Shown: positions 1 to 7,793 of the stretch, one piece after another
Layout: the number at the start of each line of letters is the position of its first letter
How positions within the stretch are numbered: position 1 is the first letter of the stretch
Source: Arsukibacterium tuosuense
GTDB taxonomy: Bacteria > Pseudomonadota > Gammaproteobacteria > Steroidobacterales > GCA-2729495
Reading direction: 5' to 3'
Length of the DNA stretch: 33,672 bases
Assembly (NCBI GenBank): GCA_945872065.1
Contig: CAMBYH010000019.1
Location: 1 to 33,672, forward strand
Position numbers and translations under genes: made by a program
Notes under the pieces: generated by a model
The model's database searches: none
The model's input: only the letters and a program-made list of their open reading frames with translations
Told to the model about the DNA's origin: nothing

Positions 1-2
1 TT

Positions 3-491
3 TTTGGCCCCGGCGACTCGTTCCTTAACCGCTTTGCCGGCTTGCTGCGCAGCGTACCCCTGGCCTTCCCCCTGGCGATGCCGGGCGCGCGCTTCGCTCC
101 CGTGCATGTGGACGACGTGGTGGAAGCCATCATCCGGGTGCTGGATCAGCCTGCAGCTTTCGGCCACACCTTTCAGCTCTATGGTCCAGAGACATACACG
201 CTACGTGAACTCGTCGAACTGGTAGCGGAAACAATGGGACTCCGGCGCCGGGTGATAGGCCTGCCCCGCTCCCTCTCGCGACTGCAGGCAGCGGTCATGG
301 ACTATGTGCCGGGGAAGCCATTCTCCACGGATAATTACCGCTCGCTACTTACCGACAGCGTGGGCAGCGCGGACGGCCTGCAGCAACTGGGCATCAGACC
401 GCGCGCACTTCGCCCGAACCTCACCGACGCCCTGAGGGGCGCCGGACTGACCGGAATCATGGACAGCTATCGGAAGACGGCGGGCCGCTGA
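3..491 (+). CDS. NAD(P)-binding epimerase-like protein, complex I NDUFA9 family (5' truncated by window edge)
   Basis: The reading frame is open from the first bases of the window (FGPGDSFLNRFAGLLR...), so only about the last 162 residues are present and the Rossmann GxxGxxG part is missing. What remains has the substrate-side features of NDUFA9-like atypical short-chain dehydrogenases: FGPGD, then ARFAPVHVDDVVEAI (the conserved HVDDV stretch), then YGPETYTLRELVEL. Bacterial members are uncharacterised; mitochondrial NDUFA9 is an accessory NADPH-binding subunit of complex I. Its last 35 bases overlap the 3' end of the convergent aminopeptidase gene. The family is well supported; the exact substrate is unknown. 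Confidence 0.8.
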   Translation, partial: FGPGDSFLNRFAGLLRSVPLAFPLAMPGARFAPVHVDDVVEAIIRVLDQPAAFGHTFQLYGPETYTLRELVELVAETMGLRRRVIGLPRSLSRLQAAVMDYVPGKPFSTDNYRSLLTDSVGSADGLQQLGIRPRALRPNLTDALRGAGLTGIMDSYRKTAGR

Positions 492-1560
492 CCGCGGGAG
501 GGGACTCCCGCAGCAGATCCTGCATGGCCTGATCCCGGGCCACCGGCTCGAGATCGCCAAGTTCCTGAACCCTGGCATAGAAACGCGGCAGGTCGCCGCT
601 CTGGCGGGCGAGAAGCAGGCGGAAAGCCGGCATGTAATCCTCATAGGCAGAAAGGGCGGCCAGGCGGGCATTGTTCAGTCCCGGCTCGAACCAGCTGTCG
701 AACCAGGGGGGCTCGGGCCAGTCTGCCCGGAGCCGGGCATAGCTGGCGCCCGCCTCGCCGAACAACGCAGCCCGCTGCTGACGGCGCAGGTCAACGGGCA
801 CCTCGCCGCCATAGACCACCGCGAGCCGGGTCCGGAGTTCCGCCACGATCCCGAGCACGGCCGCCCGGCGCAGTCGCCGGACTTCCGCGGCGCACAGACC
901 TGCGCTGTCGTTTCGCGAAGCGAGCCAGCGGCGTGTCCCCTCCTCCTCAACGAGTGTGGCGAAGCCTTCGTTGAACAGGGTGTCGCCCGGCACATAGAGC
1001 TTCTGATGGGCCAATTCGTGGAAGAGCAGTCCAGCCAGCTCTTCCGGGTTTTCCCCCAGCATCGTATTAATGACCGGATCTGCAAACCAGCCGAGGGTCG
1101 AATAGGCGGCAACGCCGCCGACGAAGACGTCCTCACCCGCCACCGCCAGCCGGTCGGCATAGCGCTGGGCCCGCTCTTCACTGAACCACCCCCGATAGGT
1201 AGTGCAGCCGGCGATTGGATAACACCACTCGCGGGGCTCCAGGGAAAACTCCGGGGCCGCGAAAACATTCCAGACCACGTAAGCCCGGCCCAGATCGGCG
1301 TACTTTCGGTAGCTCCGGGTAGGCGGCAAGGCCAGCTCAACCTGGGCAAAGGCCAAGGCCTCTTCCACAGTCAGCAGTTGCTGCTTCAGCGTCGCGGGCG
1401 TGGCCGGGTCTGCCAGTACCTCCGCCACAGGTACCCGGGCGCGCATCAGCTCAGCCTGGCCAGCGACAGCCTGCAGGTAATAGCCGGCACAACCGGCGAG
1501 CAGGCCGACTGCCACCAGCAGGACAACAGCGGCCCGCAGAACGCCGGTAAGGTTCGACAA
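457..1560 (-). CDS. Putative lipoprotein aminopeptidase (zinc, HExxH; PF10023-type)
   Basis: Predicted membrane-anchored zinc aminopeptidase. With the TTG start at 1560 the protein has 367 residues and begins with a clean lipoprotein signal peptide ending in the lipobox LLAG-C. The HELAH zinc motif is at residues 181-185 (bases 1003-1020), followed 13 residues later by NEGFA, whose Glu is a plausible third ligand. Motif WYCPI-like WCYPIAGCTTYRGWF and length match the family of proteobacterial putative aminopeptidases. A GTG at 1578 is an alternative start; the frame stays open to 1701, but that would run through the start of cca. It is divergent from cca by about 50 bases and converges on the NDUFA9-like gene with a 35-base overlap. 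Substrate is not inferable. Confidence 0.8.
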   Translation of the reverse strand: MSNLTGVLRAAVVLLVAVGLLAGCAGYYLQAVAGQAELMRARVPVAEVLADPATPATLKQQLLTVEEALAFAQVELALPPTRSYRKYADLGRAYVVWNVFAAPEFSLEPREWCYPIAGCTTYRGWFSEERAQRYADRLAVAGEDVFVGGVAAYSTLGWFADPVINTMLGENPEELAGLLFHELAHQKLYVPGDTLFNEGFATLVEEEGTRRWLASRNDSAGLCAAEVRRLRRAAVLGIVAELRTRLAVVYGGEVPVDLRRQQRAALFGEAGASYARLRADWPEPPWFDSWFEPGLNNARLAALSAYEDYMPAFRLLLARQSGDLPRFYARVQELGDLEPVARDQAMQDLLRESPPAVSGPPSSDSCP

Positions 1561-1598
1561 TGAGGAGCGCTCGGGCACGGGATTCCGAGGATAGCGGC

Positions 1599-1604
1599 TA
1601 CAAT
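1599..1604 (+). promoter_or_regulatory. -10 box of cca, implying a leaderless transcript
   Basis: TACAAT lies six bases before the cca ATG, so transcription would begin at or within a base or two of the start codon. No Shine-Dalgarno sequence is visible before the ATG and no good -35 hexamer is visible. Confidence 0.5.
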
Positions 1605-1610
1605 TCTGCA

Positions 1611-2849
1611 ATGCAGATCTACCTCGTTGGCGGGGCTGTGCGTGACCGGCTTCTGGGGCTGCCGGTGCGCGAGAGGGACTGGGTGGTGGTGGGCTCCACA
1701 CCGGACCAGATGGACGCGCTCGGCTACCGGCGAGTGGGCCGGGATTTCCCGGTCTACCTGCACCCGGAGACCCAGGAGGAATATGCGCTGGCCCGCACGG
1801 AGCGCAAGACGGGGCCCGGATACCGCGGGTTTGAGGTCCATGCCGCTCCCTCGGTAACCCTGGAAGAGGATCTCCAGCGCCGGGACCTGACGATCAATGC
1901 CATCGCGCAGACGGCCGACGGCGAACTGATCGACCCGGTCGGAGGGCGCGGGCACCTGGAGGCCCGGCTTCTCCACCATGTCTCCGACGCGTTTCGGGAG
2001 GATCCGGTCCGGATTCTTCGCGTCGCCCGCTTTGCGGCGCGTTTCCACGAACTCGGCTTCCGCGTGGCCCCCGCCACCCTGGACCTGATGCGCGGGATGG
2101 CTGAGGGCGGCGAACTCACCGCTCTCGTGCCTGAAAGGGTGTGGCAGGAAACGGTTTCTGCCCTGGGCGAGCCCCGGCCGGATGTCTATGTTCAGGTATT
2201 GCGTGACTGCGGCGCGCTGCGGGTGGTTTTTCCGGAGATCGATGTGCTGTTTGGCGTGCCCCAACCGGCCCGGTGGCACCCCGAGGTCGACACCGGCGTG
2301 CATGTGCTGCTGGCGTTACGGCAGGCCGCCGAGCTGGCGTTCAGCACCGAAGTGCGCTTTGCCATCCTCGTTCACGACCTGGGCAAGGGCACGACACCAA
2401 AAGCGGAGCTGCCCCGGCACGTGGGCCACGAGCAACGGAGCGTCGATCTGGTCGTCAAGATGTGCGAACGCCTCGCAGTACCGAACCGGTTCCGTGACCT
2501 GGCGCTGGCCGTGGCCCGGAGTCACGGACTGTGCCATCGCGCCCTGGAACTTCGCCCGGACACGCTCCTGCGCCTCATCGAGAGCCTCGACGGGTTCCGG
2601 CGAGGGCATCGTGTAACCGAGTTCCTCGATGCCTGCGAGGCCGACGCACGGGGACGCACGGGGCTTGAATCACGGCCCTACCCTCAGCGTGAACTCGTGC
2701 TCGCAGCCTGGCAGGCGGCTCTCACCGTAAACGCCCGCACCGTCGCCGGGACGGGCGACACAGGGCTCAGTGGAGAAGCACTCGGGGAAGCCATCCGGGA
2801 GGCGCGTCTGGCCGCCGTTGCTGCGGCCCGGGAGCGGTTCCCGTCCTAG
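1611..2849 (+). CDS. cca: Multifunctional CCA-adding tRNA nucleotidyltransferase with HD domain
   Basis: Adds or repairs the 3' CCA of tRNAs; the HD domain gives gammaproteobacterial enzymes phosphatase/phosphodiesterase activity. The 412-residue length equals that of the E. coli enzyme. Visible motifs are LVGGAVRD at residues 5-12, the metal-binding loop VRERDW at 19-24, the template motif QRRDLTINAIA, and the HD motif AILVHDLGKG followed by GHEQRS. In the metal loop the first acidic residue is Glu21 rather than the Asp of E. coli, a conservative change. The start at 1611 is chosen because MQIYLVGGAVRD is the family N-terminus; a TACAAT box ends only six bases upstream, so the transcript may be leaderless. 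The stop overlaps that of the convergent methyltransferase in a shared CTAG. Confidence 0.97.
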   Translation: MQIYLVGGAVRDRLLGLPVRERDWVVVGSTPDQMDALGYRRVGRDFPVYLHPETQEEYALARTERKTGPGYRGFEVHAAPSVTLEEDLQRRDLTINAIAQTADGELIDPVGGRGHLEARLLHHVSDAFREDPVRILRVARFAARFHELGFRVAPATLDLMRGMAEGGELTALVPERVWQETVSALGEPRPDVYVQVLRDCGALRVVFPEIDVLFGVPQPARWHPEVDTGVHVLLALRQAAELAFSTEVRFAILVHDLGKGTTPKAELPRHVGHEQRSVDLVVKMCERLAVPNRFRDLALAVARSHGLCHRALELRPDTLLRLIESLDGFRRGHRVTEFLDACEADARGRTGLESRPYPQRELVLAAWQAALTVNARTVAGTGDTGLSGEALGEAIREARLAAVAAARERFPS

Positions 2850-4018
2850 AGGCGCGTCCGGAGATCACGCACCGTGAGCGGAAAGTCCGGGGTGAATGCG
2901 CGGCTGAGCGCCAGCACCTTGAAGCGCTCGCCCATTTCGCCGGGCATCAGCAGGCGCTGAACCTCCTGCAGTTCCAGCAACCGGCTGGAGTCCAGCGGCG
3001 TGTCAGCTCCCGGCAGGTCATCGAGGACCCCGGACGCGAGCAGGGTGTGAGCCTGGGTAGCGTAGCCAGCCACTTCCAGCCCGGCAGCTGCAGCAGTGCC
3101 CGCAGCAGCAGAGAAATCGACCCAGGCCGTCAGATCCTGCAGCCCCGGGAGAAAAAATGGATCGGTGTGCTGTCGATGACGGTAGTGGCACACCAGAGTC
3201 CCGGCGCTGCGCCCGGCGTGGTAGATGTCGCGGCGCGTGCCGCCGTAATCAATGCACAGGGCAAGGCCCCGCCCCACAGTACCCAGCAGAGCGCTCAGCC
3301 ATGCCGGTTGCCGCAGGCCGATCTCCGTCGTATAGCCCTCCGGCAGCGGGGCGCCGAGCGCCGCCTGCAGCTCCGCGACTGCGCTGGCAAGTGGCCCGGG
3401 AGCCGGCTGTTCGGCCCAGGCAAGCCCACCACCTGCGCTCTGCACACCCAGCTGGGCCGCATGACCCCCGCGCATCCGGAACCGTTCCACAGGCAAGGCA
3501 TCCAGGACTTCGTTGGCAAGCAATACACCGTCCAGGGACTCCGCGGGTAGCGCATCGAGCCAGGCCACCCGTGGGAGTAACTCCGGGACCCGCGCGGCCA
3601 GCGTCTGCCGTTGCCGTTCGCGAAGGTCGCCACTGATGTCGAGGAGCAGGTAACGCTCCGGCGGCTCATCCCGGAGCGCCACCAGCAGGTCTGCTGCGAG
3701 CGCGCCGGAACCGCCTCCGACCTCCAGGATTACCCCACCACCCAGTTGTCGCAGGGTCGCGCGAACCAGGCGGGCAAGGCACCGGGCGAAGACCGAGCCG
3801 AGTTCCGGCGCTGTGACGAAGTCGCCCCCCGCCCCGAACTTCCGGGCACCGGCACTGTAGTAGCCGAGTCCCGGCGCGTAGAGGACGGCGTCCATGTAGT
3901 CAGCGAAGCTCAGGAAGCCGCCACCGGCGGCGATGCGCGTTGCCACCAGGTCCCGGACCCGTGCGCTGTGCGCGAGAGCGTCGGCCCCGGGCGCCGGCAG
4001 ATCGAATCCGCTTTGCAT
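2846..4018 (-). CDS. SAM-dependent methyltransferase, MidA/NDUFAF7 family (PF02636)
   Basis: Class I SAM-dependent methyltransferase of 390 residues. In mitochondria the homologue NDUFAF7/MidA methylates an arginine of a complex I subunit; the bacterial substrate is unproven, although an NDUFA9-like gene lies two genes away. Family hallmarks: GYYSAGARKFGAGGDFVTAPELGSVF near residues 53-80, the SAM-binding ILEVGGGSGALAADLL, the LLANEVLDALPVERF motif, and LCIDYGG. A TAAGAT box nine bases upstream of the ATG suggests a very short leader. It is divergent from the pteridine reductase and its TAG stop shares CTAG with the stop of cca. Confidence 0.92.
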   Translation of the reverse strand: MQSGFDLPAPGADALAHSARVRDLVATRIAAGGGFLSFADYMDAVLYAPGLGYYSAGARKFGAGGDFVTAPELGSVFARCLARLVRATLRQLGGGVILEVGGGSGALAADLLVALRDEPPERYLLLDISGDLRERQRQTLAARVPELLPRVAWLDALPAESLDGVLLANEVLDALPVERFRMRGGHAAQLGVQSAGGGLAWAEQPAPGPLASAVAELQAALGAPLPEGYTTEIGLRQPAWLSALLGTVGRGLALCIDYGGTRRDIYHAGRSAGTLVCHYRHRQHTDPFFLPGLQDLTAWVDFSAAAGTAAAAGLEVAGYATQAHTLLASGVLDDLPGADTPLDSSRLLELQEVQRLLMPGEMGERFKVLALSRAFTPDFPLTVRDLRTRL

Positions 4019-4027
4019 GGTGGTGTA

Positions 4028-4033
4028 ATCTTA
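4028..4033 (-). promoter_or_regulatory. Candidate -10 box of the MidA-type gene
   Basis: TAAGAT on the minus strand ends nine bases before the ATG at 4018, placing the predicted transcript start about three bases upstream of the coding sequence. The -35 region is not recognisable, so this is a weak call. Confidence 0.3.
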
Positions 4034-4083
4034 ACTGCTGTTTCTTCGCTGCTCGCCATTCACGCTGCCAGAAGGCTATTTGC

Positions 4084-4836
4084 ATGACTGAAGCACACGG
4101 ACTAAGAGGCAAGTGGGCGCTGGTGACCGGCGCTGGCCGGCGCGTTGGTGCCGCCATCGCCCGCACACTGCACGGCGAGGGCGCCTCGGTAGCGATTCAC
4201 TACCGTAACTCAGCGGTGGATGCGGAGGCGCTGGCCCGGGAATTGAATGCGCTCCGGCCGCACTCAGCGCTCGCTGTCCAGGCTGACCTGCTGGACACCA
4301 CTGCGCTCGGCTCACTCGTGGACAAGCTCATCGCCCATGCCGGGCGGCTGGATATCCTGGTCAACAATGCCTCCAGCTTTTATCCGACACCCCTCCCTGC
4401 GGTCACGGAGCAGCAGTGGACGGACCTGCTGGGCACGAACCTGAAGGCTCCCTTGTTCCTGGCCCAGGCGGCCTTGCCCCACCTGAAGGCGAGCCGGGGC
4501 GTGATCATCAATATCGTCGATATACACGCGATCAGGCCGCTCGCGGACTACGGCCTCTATGGAGCGGCGAAGGCGGGCCTGGCTTTCCTGACCCGCGCTC
4601 TGGCCCGGGATCTGGCGCCGGACGTCCGGGTTAACGGCGTGGCTCCCGGCGCGATCCTGTGGCCCGAGGGTGGAGTCTCGGATCAGATGCGCGACAGCGT
4701 GCTGCGGCAGATACCACTGAAGCGCCTCGGCGACCCGACCGACATTGCCACCTGCGTGCTCTATCTGGTGCGGGATGCCCCCTACGTTACCGGCCAGATC
4801 ATTGCCGTGGACGGTGGCCGCAGCGTCGGCTGGTGA
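4084..4836 (+). CDS. Pteridine reductase (FolM/PTR1-like short-chain dehydrogenase)
   Basis: NADPH-dependent SDR of 250 residues, predicted to reduce dihydro-pterins such as dihydrofolate or dihydromonapterin. The glycine motif is TGAGRRVG (residues 15-22); the Arg pair in TGxxRRxG is typical of pteridine reductases. NNAS is present, and the catalytic region reads NIVDIHAIRPLADYGLYGAAK, where Asp replaces the usual SDR Ser, as in PTR1, with YxxxK following. The ATG at 4084 is preceded by AGAAGG at 4070-4075 with eight bases spacing; the frame is open upstream but without support. It converges on the folK-folB-tsaD operon, which fits a folate/pterin role. Confidence 0.88.
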   Translation: MTEAHGLRGKWALVTGAGRRVGAAIARTLHGEGASVAIHYRNSAVDAEALARELNALRPHSALAVQADLLDTTALGSLVDKLIAHAGRLDILVNNASSFYPTPLPAVTEQQWTDLLGTNLKAPLFLAQAALPHLKASRGVIINIVDIHAIRPLADYGLYGAAKAGLAFLTRALARDLAPDVRVNGVAPGAILWPEGGVSDQMRDSVLRQIPLKRLGDPTDIATCVLYLVRDAPYVTGQIIAVDGGRSVGW

Positions 4837-4851
4837 CAGGGCCGGTCCCGG

Positions 4852-5364
4852 CTAGACGGCCAGGTCACTCACCCGCTGCAGCGGGCAACTGGTCTTGTCG
4901 AAAAGAGCCCAGAGGTGGGCCATGGTGTCGCCGGTCACCGGGTGCCGCAGGTCAGGGGCAAGTTCCGCGAGGGGGCCGAGAACAAACCCGTACTCCAGGA
5001 TGTCCTCGCGAGGTACCCGAACGCCGGGTTCGACAAGCACAGCCGCTCCGTACAGCAGGAGATCCAGGTCCAGGGCCCGTGGCGCGAAGCGCTCCAGCCC
5101 CCGGACCCGCCCCGCCAGCGTGTGCAGGCGTTCGAGTTCGGCCACGATGACCGACGGCGGCTCGGCCGTGCGGAAGTGCACGACGAGATTCAGGAAGTCA
5201 TCCCCGGCAAACCCCACGGGCGGATTGCGGTAGACACCGGACAGGCGGAGAGGCCCGAAACGGTGCGCGAGTGCCCGACACGCCAGACTCAGGTTCTTCT
5301 CCGGCGCCACATTGCTGCCAGCACTGAGGTACACGTCCACTGCAGACCGGGACTCTTCAGCCAT
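4852..5364 (-). CDS. folK: 6-hydroxymethyl-7,8-dihydropterin pyrophosphokinase
   Basis: Transfers pyrophosphate from ATP to 6-hydroxymethyl-dihydropterin in folate synthesis. The 170-residue protein shows the HPPK order: LSAGSNVAPEKNL (13-25), YRNPPVGF, DFLNLVV, the active-site RALDLDLLLYG with the metal-binding DLD, then VPREDILEYGFVLGPLAELAPDLRHP. Its ATG overlaps the folB TGA by one base (TGATG), so the two are probably translationally coupled. It is the last gene of a tsaD-folB-folK minus-strand unit and ends 15 bases from the convergent pteridine reductase. Confidence 0.95.
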   Translation of the reverse strand: MAEESRSAVDVYLSAGSNVAPEKNLSLACRALAHRFGPLRLSGVYRNPPVGFAGDDFLNLVVHFRTAEPPSVIVAELERLHTLAGRVRGLERFAPRALDLDLLLYGAAVLVEPGVRVPREDILEYGFVLGPLAELAPDLRHPVTGDTMAHLWALFDKTSCPLQRVSDLAV

Positions 5365-5720
5365 CAGGTTTTGGTGCCCCGCTCGATGACCACCCCTACA
5401 TCCCGGGAGCCCCTGATGGCCCAGGGCTTGTGCACGGCGACCCGCACCCAGGGCACAGCGAACTCGCTGAGAATGATGCCCGCGATCTGCTCAGCCATGG
5501 TCTCGATGAGGCTGAAACGCGAATCAGCCACGAACGTCTTGATGCGGCGGGTCACTGCCTTGTAGTCCAGCGTGTCGCCGATCTGATCGCTGCCGGCAGC
5601 GCGGCGAATGTCGGTCCCCATGTCGAGATCGATACTTACTACCTGAGGCAGGCGTCGTTCCCACTCCCAGATACCAACGATCGTCCGAATGCGGAGATCC
5701 CGCAGAAAGATTGTGTCCAT
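5364..5720 (-). CDS. folB: Dihydroneopterin aldolase
   Basis: Produces 6-hydroxymethyl-dihydropterin, the substrate of FolK encoded directly downstream. The 118-residue length is typical. Motifs: MDTIFLRDLRIRTIVGIWEWER, with the active-site Glu in the GIWEWER stretch, LDYKAV, and VHKPWAI containing the conserved Lys near residue 100. The ATG follows the tsaD stop with no gap (TGAATG) and the stop overlaps the folK start. In many gammaproteobacteria plsY sits in this neighbourhood next to tsaD; it is absent here. Confidence 0.95.
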   Translation of the reverse strand: MDTIFLRDLRIRTIVGIWEWERRLPQVVSIDLDMGTDIRRAAGSDQIGDTLDYKAVTRRIKTFVADSRFSLIETMAEQIAGIILSEFAVPWVRVAVHKPWAIRGSRDVGVVIERGTKT

Positions 5721-6752
5721 TCAGGGTTCCGTGAGTTCGTCCAGTGGCCAACGCGGCCGCGCTTCCACACGGACGCTCGAGTAAGCAGCAGGCGCCCGTA
5801 CCAGTCTCTGGCAGCCGGTGTAGGCAATCATCGCGCCGTTGTCGGTACAGAATTCTATCCGCGGATAGTAGACAGTCGCCCCAATGCGGGACAGGTCCCC
5901 GCGCAGCTGCTCCCGGAGGATACGGTTGGCCCCGACGCCGCCGGCGACCACCAGACGCCGGTGGCCAGTGGCCTCCAGCGCACGCAGGGACTTGCCAACC
6001 AGGGTGTCGACAATCGCCTGCTGGTAGTCGGCGGCCAGATCGGCCCGCTGGCCGTCACTCAGAGCGGCTGTGGCCTGGAGATCCCGGACCCGAAGGGCCA
6101 GCGCCGTCTTGAGACCACTGAAGCTGAAGTCCAGGCCCGGGGCCTTGAGCATTGGCCGGGGAAAGCGAAACTGCCCCACCCGTCCCCGCTCCGCCAGCCG
6201 GGCCAGTTCCGGCCCGCCGGGATAGGGCAATCCCAGGAGCTTGGCCCCCTTGTCGAAGGCTTCACCAGCGGCGTCGTCCAGGGTCTCGCCCAGAATACGG
6301 TAGCGGCCGATACCGGCTACCTCGACCAGCATCGAGTGCCCCCCTGAAACCAGCAGGGCGACGAAGGGAAACCCCGGCTGCTCGGCTTCCAGCAGGGCGG
6401 CCAGCAGGTGGGCTTCCATGTGGTGGACCGGCACTGCAGGCACCCCCCAGCCCAGGGCAAGACCAACGCCCACCGTAGCGCCCACCAGCAGGGCGCCCAC
6501 CAGCCCCGGACCCGCCGTATAGGCCACACCGGCCAGCTCAGAGGGGGTCACGCCTGCGCTGGACAGGGCGGCGTCGACGAGCGGGACCAGCTTGCGGATA
6601 TGGTCCCGGGAGGCCAGTTCCGGGACCACCCCACCATAGGGAGCGTGAGTCGCCACCTGGCTGTAAAGGCAGTGGCTGCGCAGACCGCGGGCGCTGTCAT
6701 ACACGGCCGCGGCTGTCTCGTCACAGCTGGTTTCGATGCCCAGAACAATCAT
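5721..6752 (-). CDS. tsaD: tRNA N6-adenosine threonylcarbamoyltransferase
   Basis: Catalytic subunit for t6A37 modification of ANN-decoding tRNAs, working with TsaB, TsaC and TsaE. With the ATG at 6752 the protein has 343 residues and begins [13 protein letters not shown], the invariant family N-terminus. The metal-binding HMEAH falls at residues 111-115, the same positions as in E. coli. [36 protein letters not shown] and the C-terminal [10 protein letters not shown] motifs are all present. An in-frame TTG at 6773 would add seven residues but lacks support. It heads the folate operon and is divergent from rpsU, as in many proteobacteria. Confidence 0.97.
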   Translation of the reverse strand: MIVLGIETSCDETAAAVYDSARGLRSHCLYSQVATHAPYGGVVPELASRDHIRKLVPLVDAALSSAGVTPSELAGVAYTAGPGLVGALLVGATVGVGLALGWGVPAVPVHHMEAHLLAALLEAEQPGFPFVALLVSGGHSMLVEVAGIGRYRILGETLDDAAGEAFDKGAKLLGLPYPGGPELARLAERGRVGQFRFPRPMLKAPGLDFSFSGLKTALALRVRDLQATAALSDGQRADLAADYQQAIVDTLVGKSLRALEATGHRRLVVAGGVGANRILREQLRGDLSRIGATVYYPRIEFCTDNGAMIAYTGCQRLVRAPAAYSSVRVEARPRWPLDELTEP

Positions 6753-6767
6753 TTTGATACGCGAACT

Positions 6768-6796
6768 TTGCAAATGGCTGGCCGACTAGCTATATT
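6768..6796 (+). promoter_or_regulatory. Sigma-70 promoter of the rpsU-yqeY-dnaG-rpoD operon
   Basis: TTGCAA (6768-6773) and TATATT (6791-6796) are separated by 17 bases. Predicted transcription starts near 6803, giving a leader of about 110 bases before rpsU. It is the best sigma-70 match in the tsaD-rpsU divergent region. Confidence 0.65.
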
Positions 6797-6798
6797 TT

Positions 6799-6824
6799 CC
6801 GGCTCGTCCGGCCGGAAGAGCCGG
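6799..6824 (+). other. Inverted repeat at the start of the rpsU leader
   Basis: CCGGCTC (6799-6805) pairs with GAGCCGG (6818-6824), and the interior TCCGGCCGGA is itself palindromic. It lies at the predicted transcript start, so it could fold at the 5' end of the rpsU mRNA or act as a DNA site; no U-run follows, so it is not a simple terminator. Confidence 0.4.
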
Positions 6825-6913
6825 CTTATCTCGCCCGCCAGCCCAGATTGACCGGTACCAGACCGGGCAGAGCCTGGACTGAGCATAGGGCCATTAACTT
6901 GAGGAACAGGACC

Positions 6914-7129
6914 TTGCCCGGCGTACGAGTACGAGAAAACGAGCATTTTGACGCCGCCCTCCGGCGTTTCAAGCGGGCCTGCGAAAAAGCGGGCGTCCTC
7001 ACTGAACTGCGTAGTCGCGAGTTCTACGAGAAGCCGACGCAGGAGCGCAAGCGCAAGAAGGCTGCTGCGGTCAAGCGCCAGCAGAAGCGTGTCGCCCGGG
7101 AGACCAACCGGCGGACGCGGCTCTACTAG
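6914..7129 (+). CDS. rpsU: 30S ribosomal protein S21 (TTG start)
   Basis: Small-subunit protein needed for initiation on natural mRNAs. The TTG at 6914 gives exactly 71 residues, the E. coli length: [19 protein letters not shown], then [27 protein letters not shown] and the basic C-terminus RRTRLY. No ATG or GTG lies in a usable position, and a GAGGAACAGG purine stretch at 6901-6910 precedes the TTG. It is the first gene of the macromolecular synthesis operon. Its stop codon lies inside a short tandem duplication at 7126-7153. Confidence 0.95.
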   Translation: MPGVRVRENEHFDAALRRFKRACEKAGVLTELRSREFYEKPTQERKRKKAAAVKRQQKRVARETNRRTRLY

Positions 7130-7153
7130 TCGGCACTTGCTAGTCGGCACTTA
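7126..7153 (+). repeat. 14-bp tandem duplication spanning the rpsU stop codon
   Basis: CTAGTCGGCACTTG (7126-7139) is followed directly by CTAGTCGGCACTTA (7140-7153), 13 of 14 bases identical. The first copy carries the rpsU TAG; the second copy carries the in-frame TAG that closes the yqeY frame upstream. Confidence 0.85.
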
Positions 7154-7197
7154 TTGACCAGCAAGCTACCACGTCATTCAACTGTTCCGGACCCCCG

Positions 7198-7680
7198 TTG
7201 TCAGCCCCTCCTGCAGCAGAACCGCCCGCGTCAGCCCTTAAGGGTCGCATCCAGGCGGACATGAAGGCTGCGATGCGGGCGGGCGACAAGGTCCAGCTCG
7301 TCACGATTCGTATGCTGCTGGCGGCAATCACCCAGCGCGAAGTCGATGAGCGCACGCCCACGACGGATACCGCCGTCCTCCAGATTGTTGAGAAACTGGT
7401 GAAGCAACGGCGGGAATCTGCCACGCAGTTTGCCGCCGGCAACCGGCCGGACCTCGAGGCCAAGGAACTGGCGGAGATCGCCCTGCTCCAGGCCTACCTG
7501 CCCGCAGCGCTGTCGCCGGTTGAGCTGGAGACGATGATCGACGAGGCCATGGCGGCCACCGGGGCCAGTTCCATGAAGGACATGGGCAAGGTCATGGCCG
7601 CCCTGCGCGAAAAGGCCCAGGGCCGGGCGGACTTCGCTACCATCGGCGAGCGGGTCAAGGCGCGGCTCGCGGCAAAATAG
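7198..7680 (+). CDS. yqeY: GatB/YqeY domain protein
   Basis: 160-residue protein of the YqeY family, related to the tail domain of the GatB amidotransferase subunit; its role is unproven though it is conserved between rpsU and dnaG. Visible family segments are LKGRIQADMKAAMRAGDK, LVTIRMLLAAITQREVDER, VEKLVKQRRESATQF, ELAEIALLQAYLP, and the C-terminal MKDMGKVMAALREKAQGRAD. The only usable start is TTG at 7198, without a clear Shine-Dalgarno sequence, because a TAG at 7141 closes the frame. Translation may depend on coupling to rpsU 68 bases upstream. Confidence 0.9.
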   Translation: MSAPPAAEPPASALKGRIQADMKAAMRAGDKVQLVTIRMLLAAITQREVDERTPTTDTAVLQIVEKLVKQRRESATQFAAGNRPDLEAKELAEIALLQAYLPAALSPVELETMIDEAMAATGASSMKDMGKVMAALREKAQGRADFATIGERVKARLAAK

Positions 7681-7793
7681 GCCGAAGCGAGACTGGCCCT
7701 GGTTGCTACAGGCCCGGCTGACTATTCACCGCCCCAACCAAGAACAAACAGGGGCGTCATCACAATCCCCGTTAAGGAGGCAGGCCCTCGGTC

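Noticed and set aside
1611-2849. Glu21 in place of Asp in the cca metal loop as a catalytic defect
   Set aside because: Glu is a conservative acidic replacement and I believe it occurs in homologues; all other motifs are intact.
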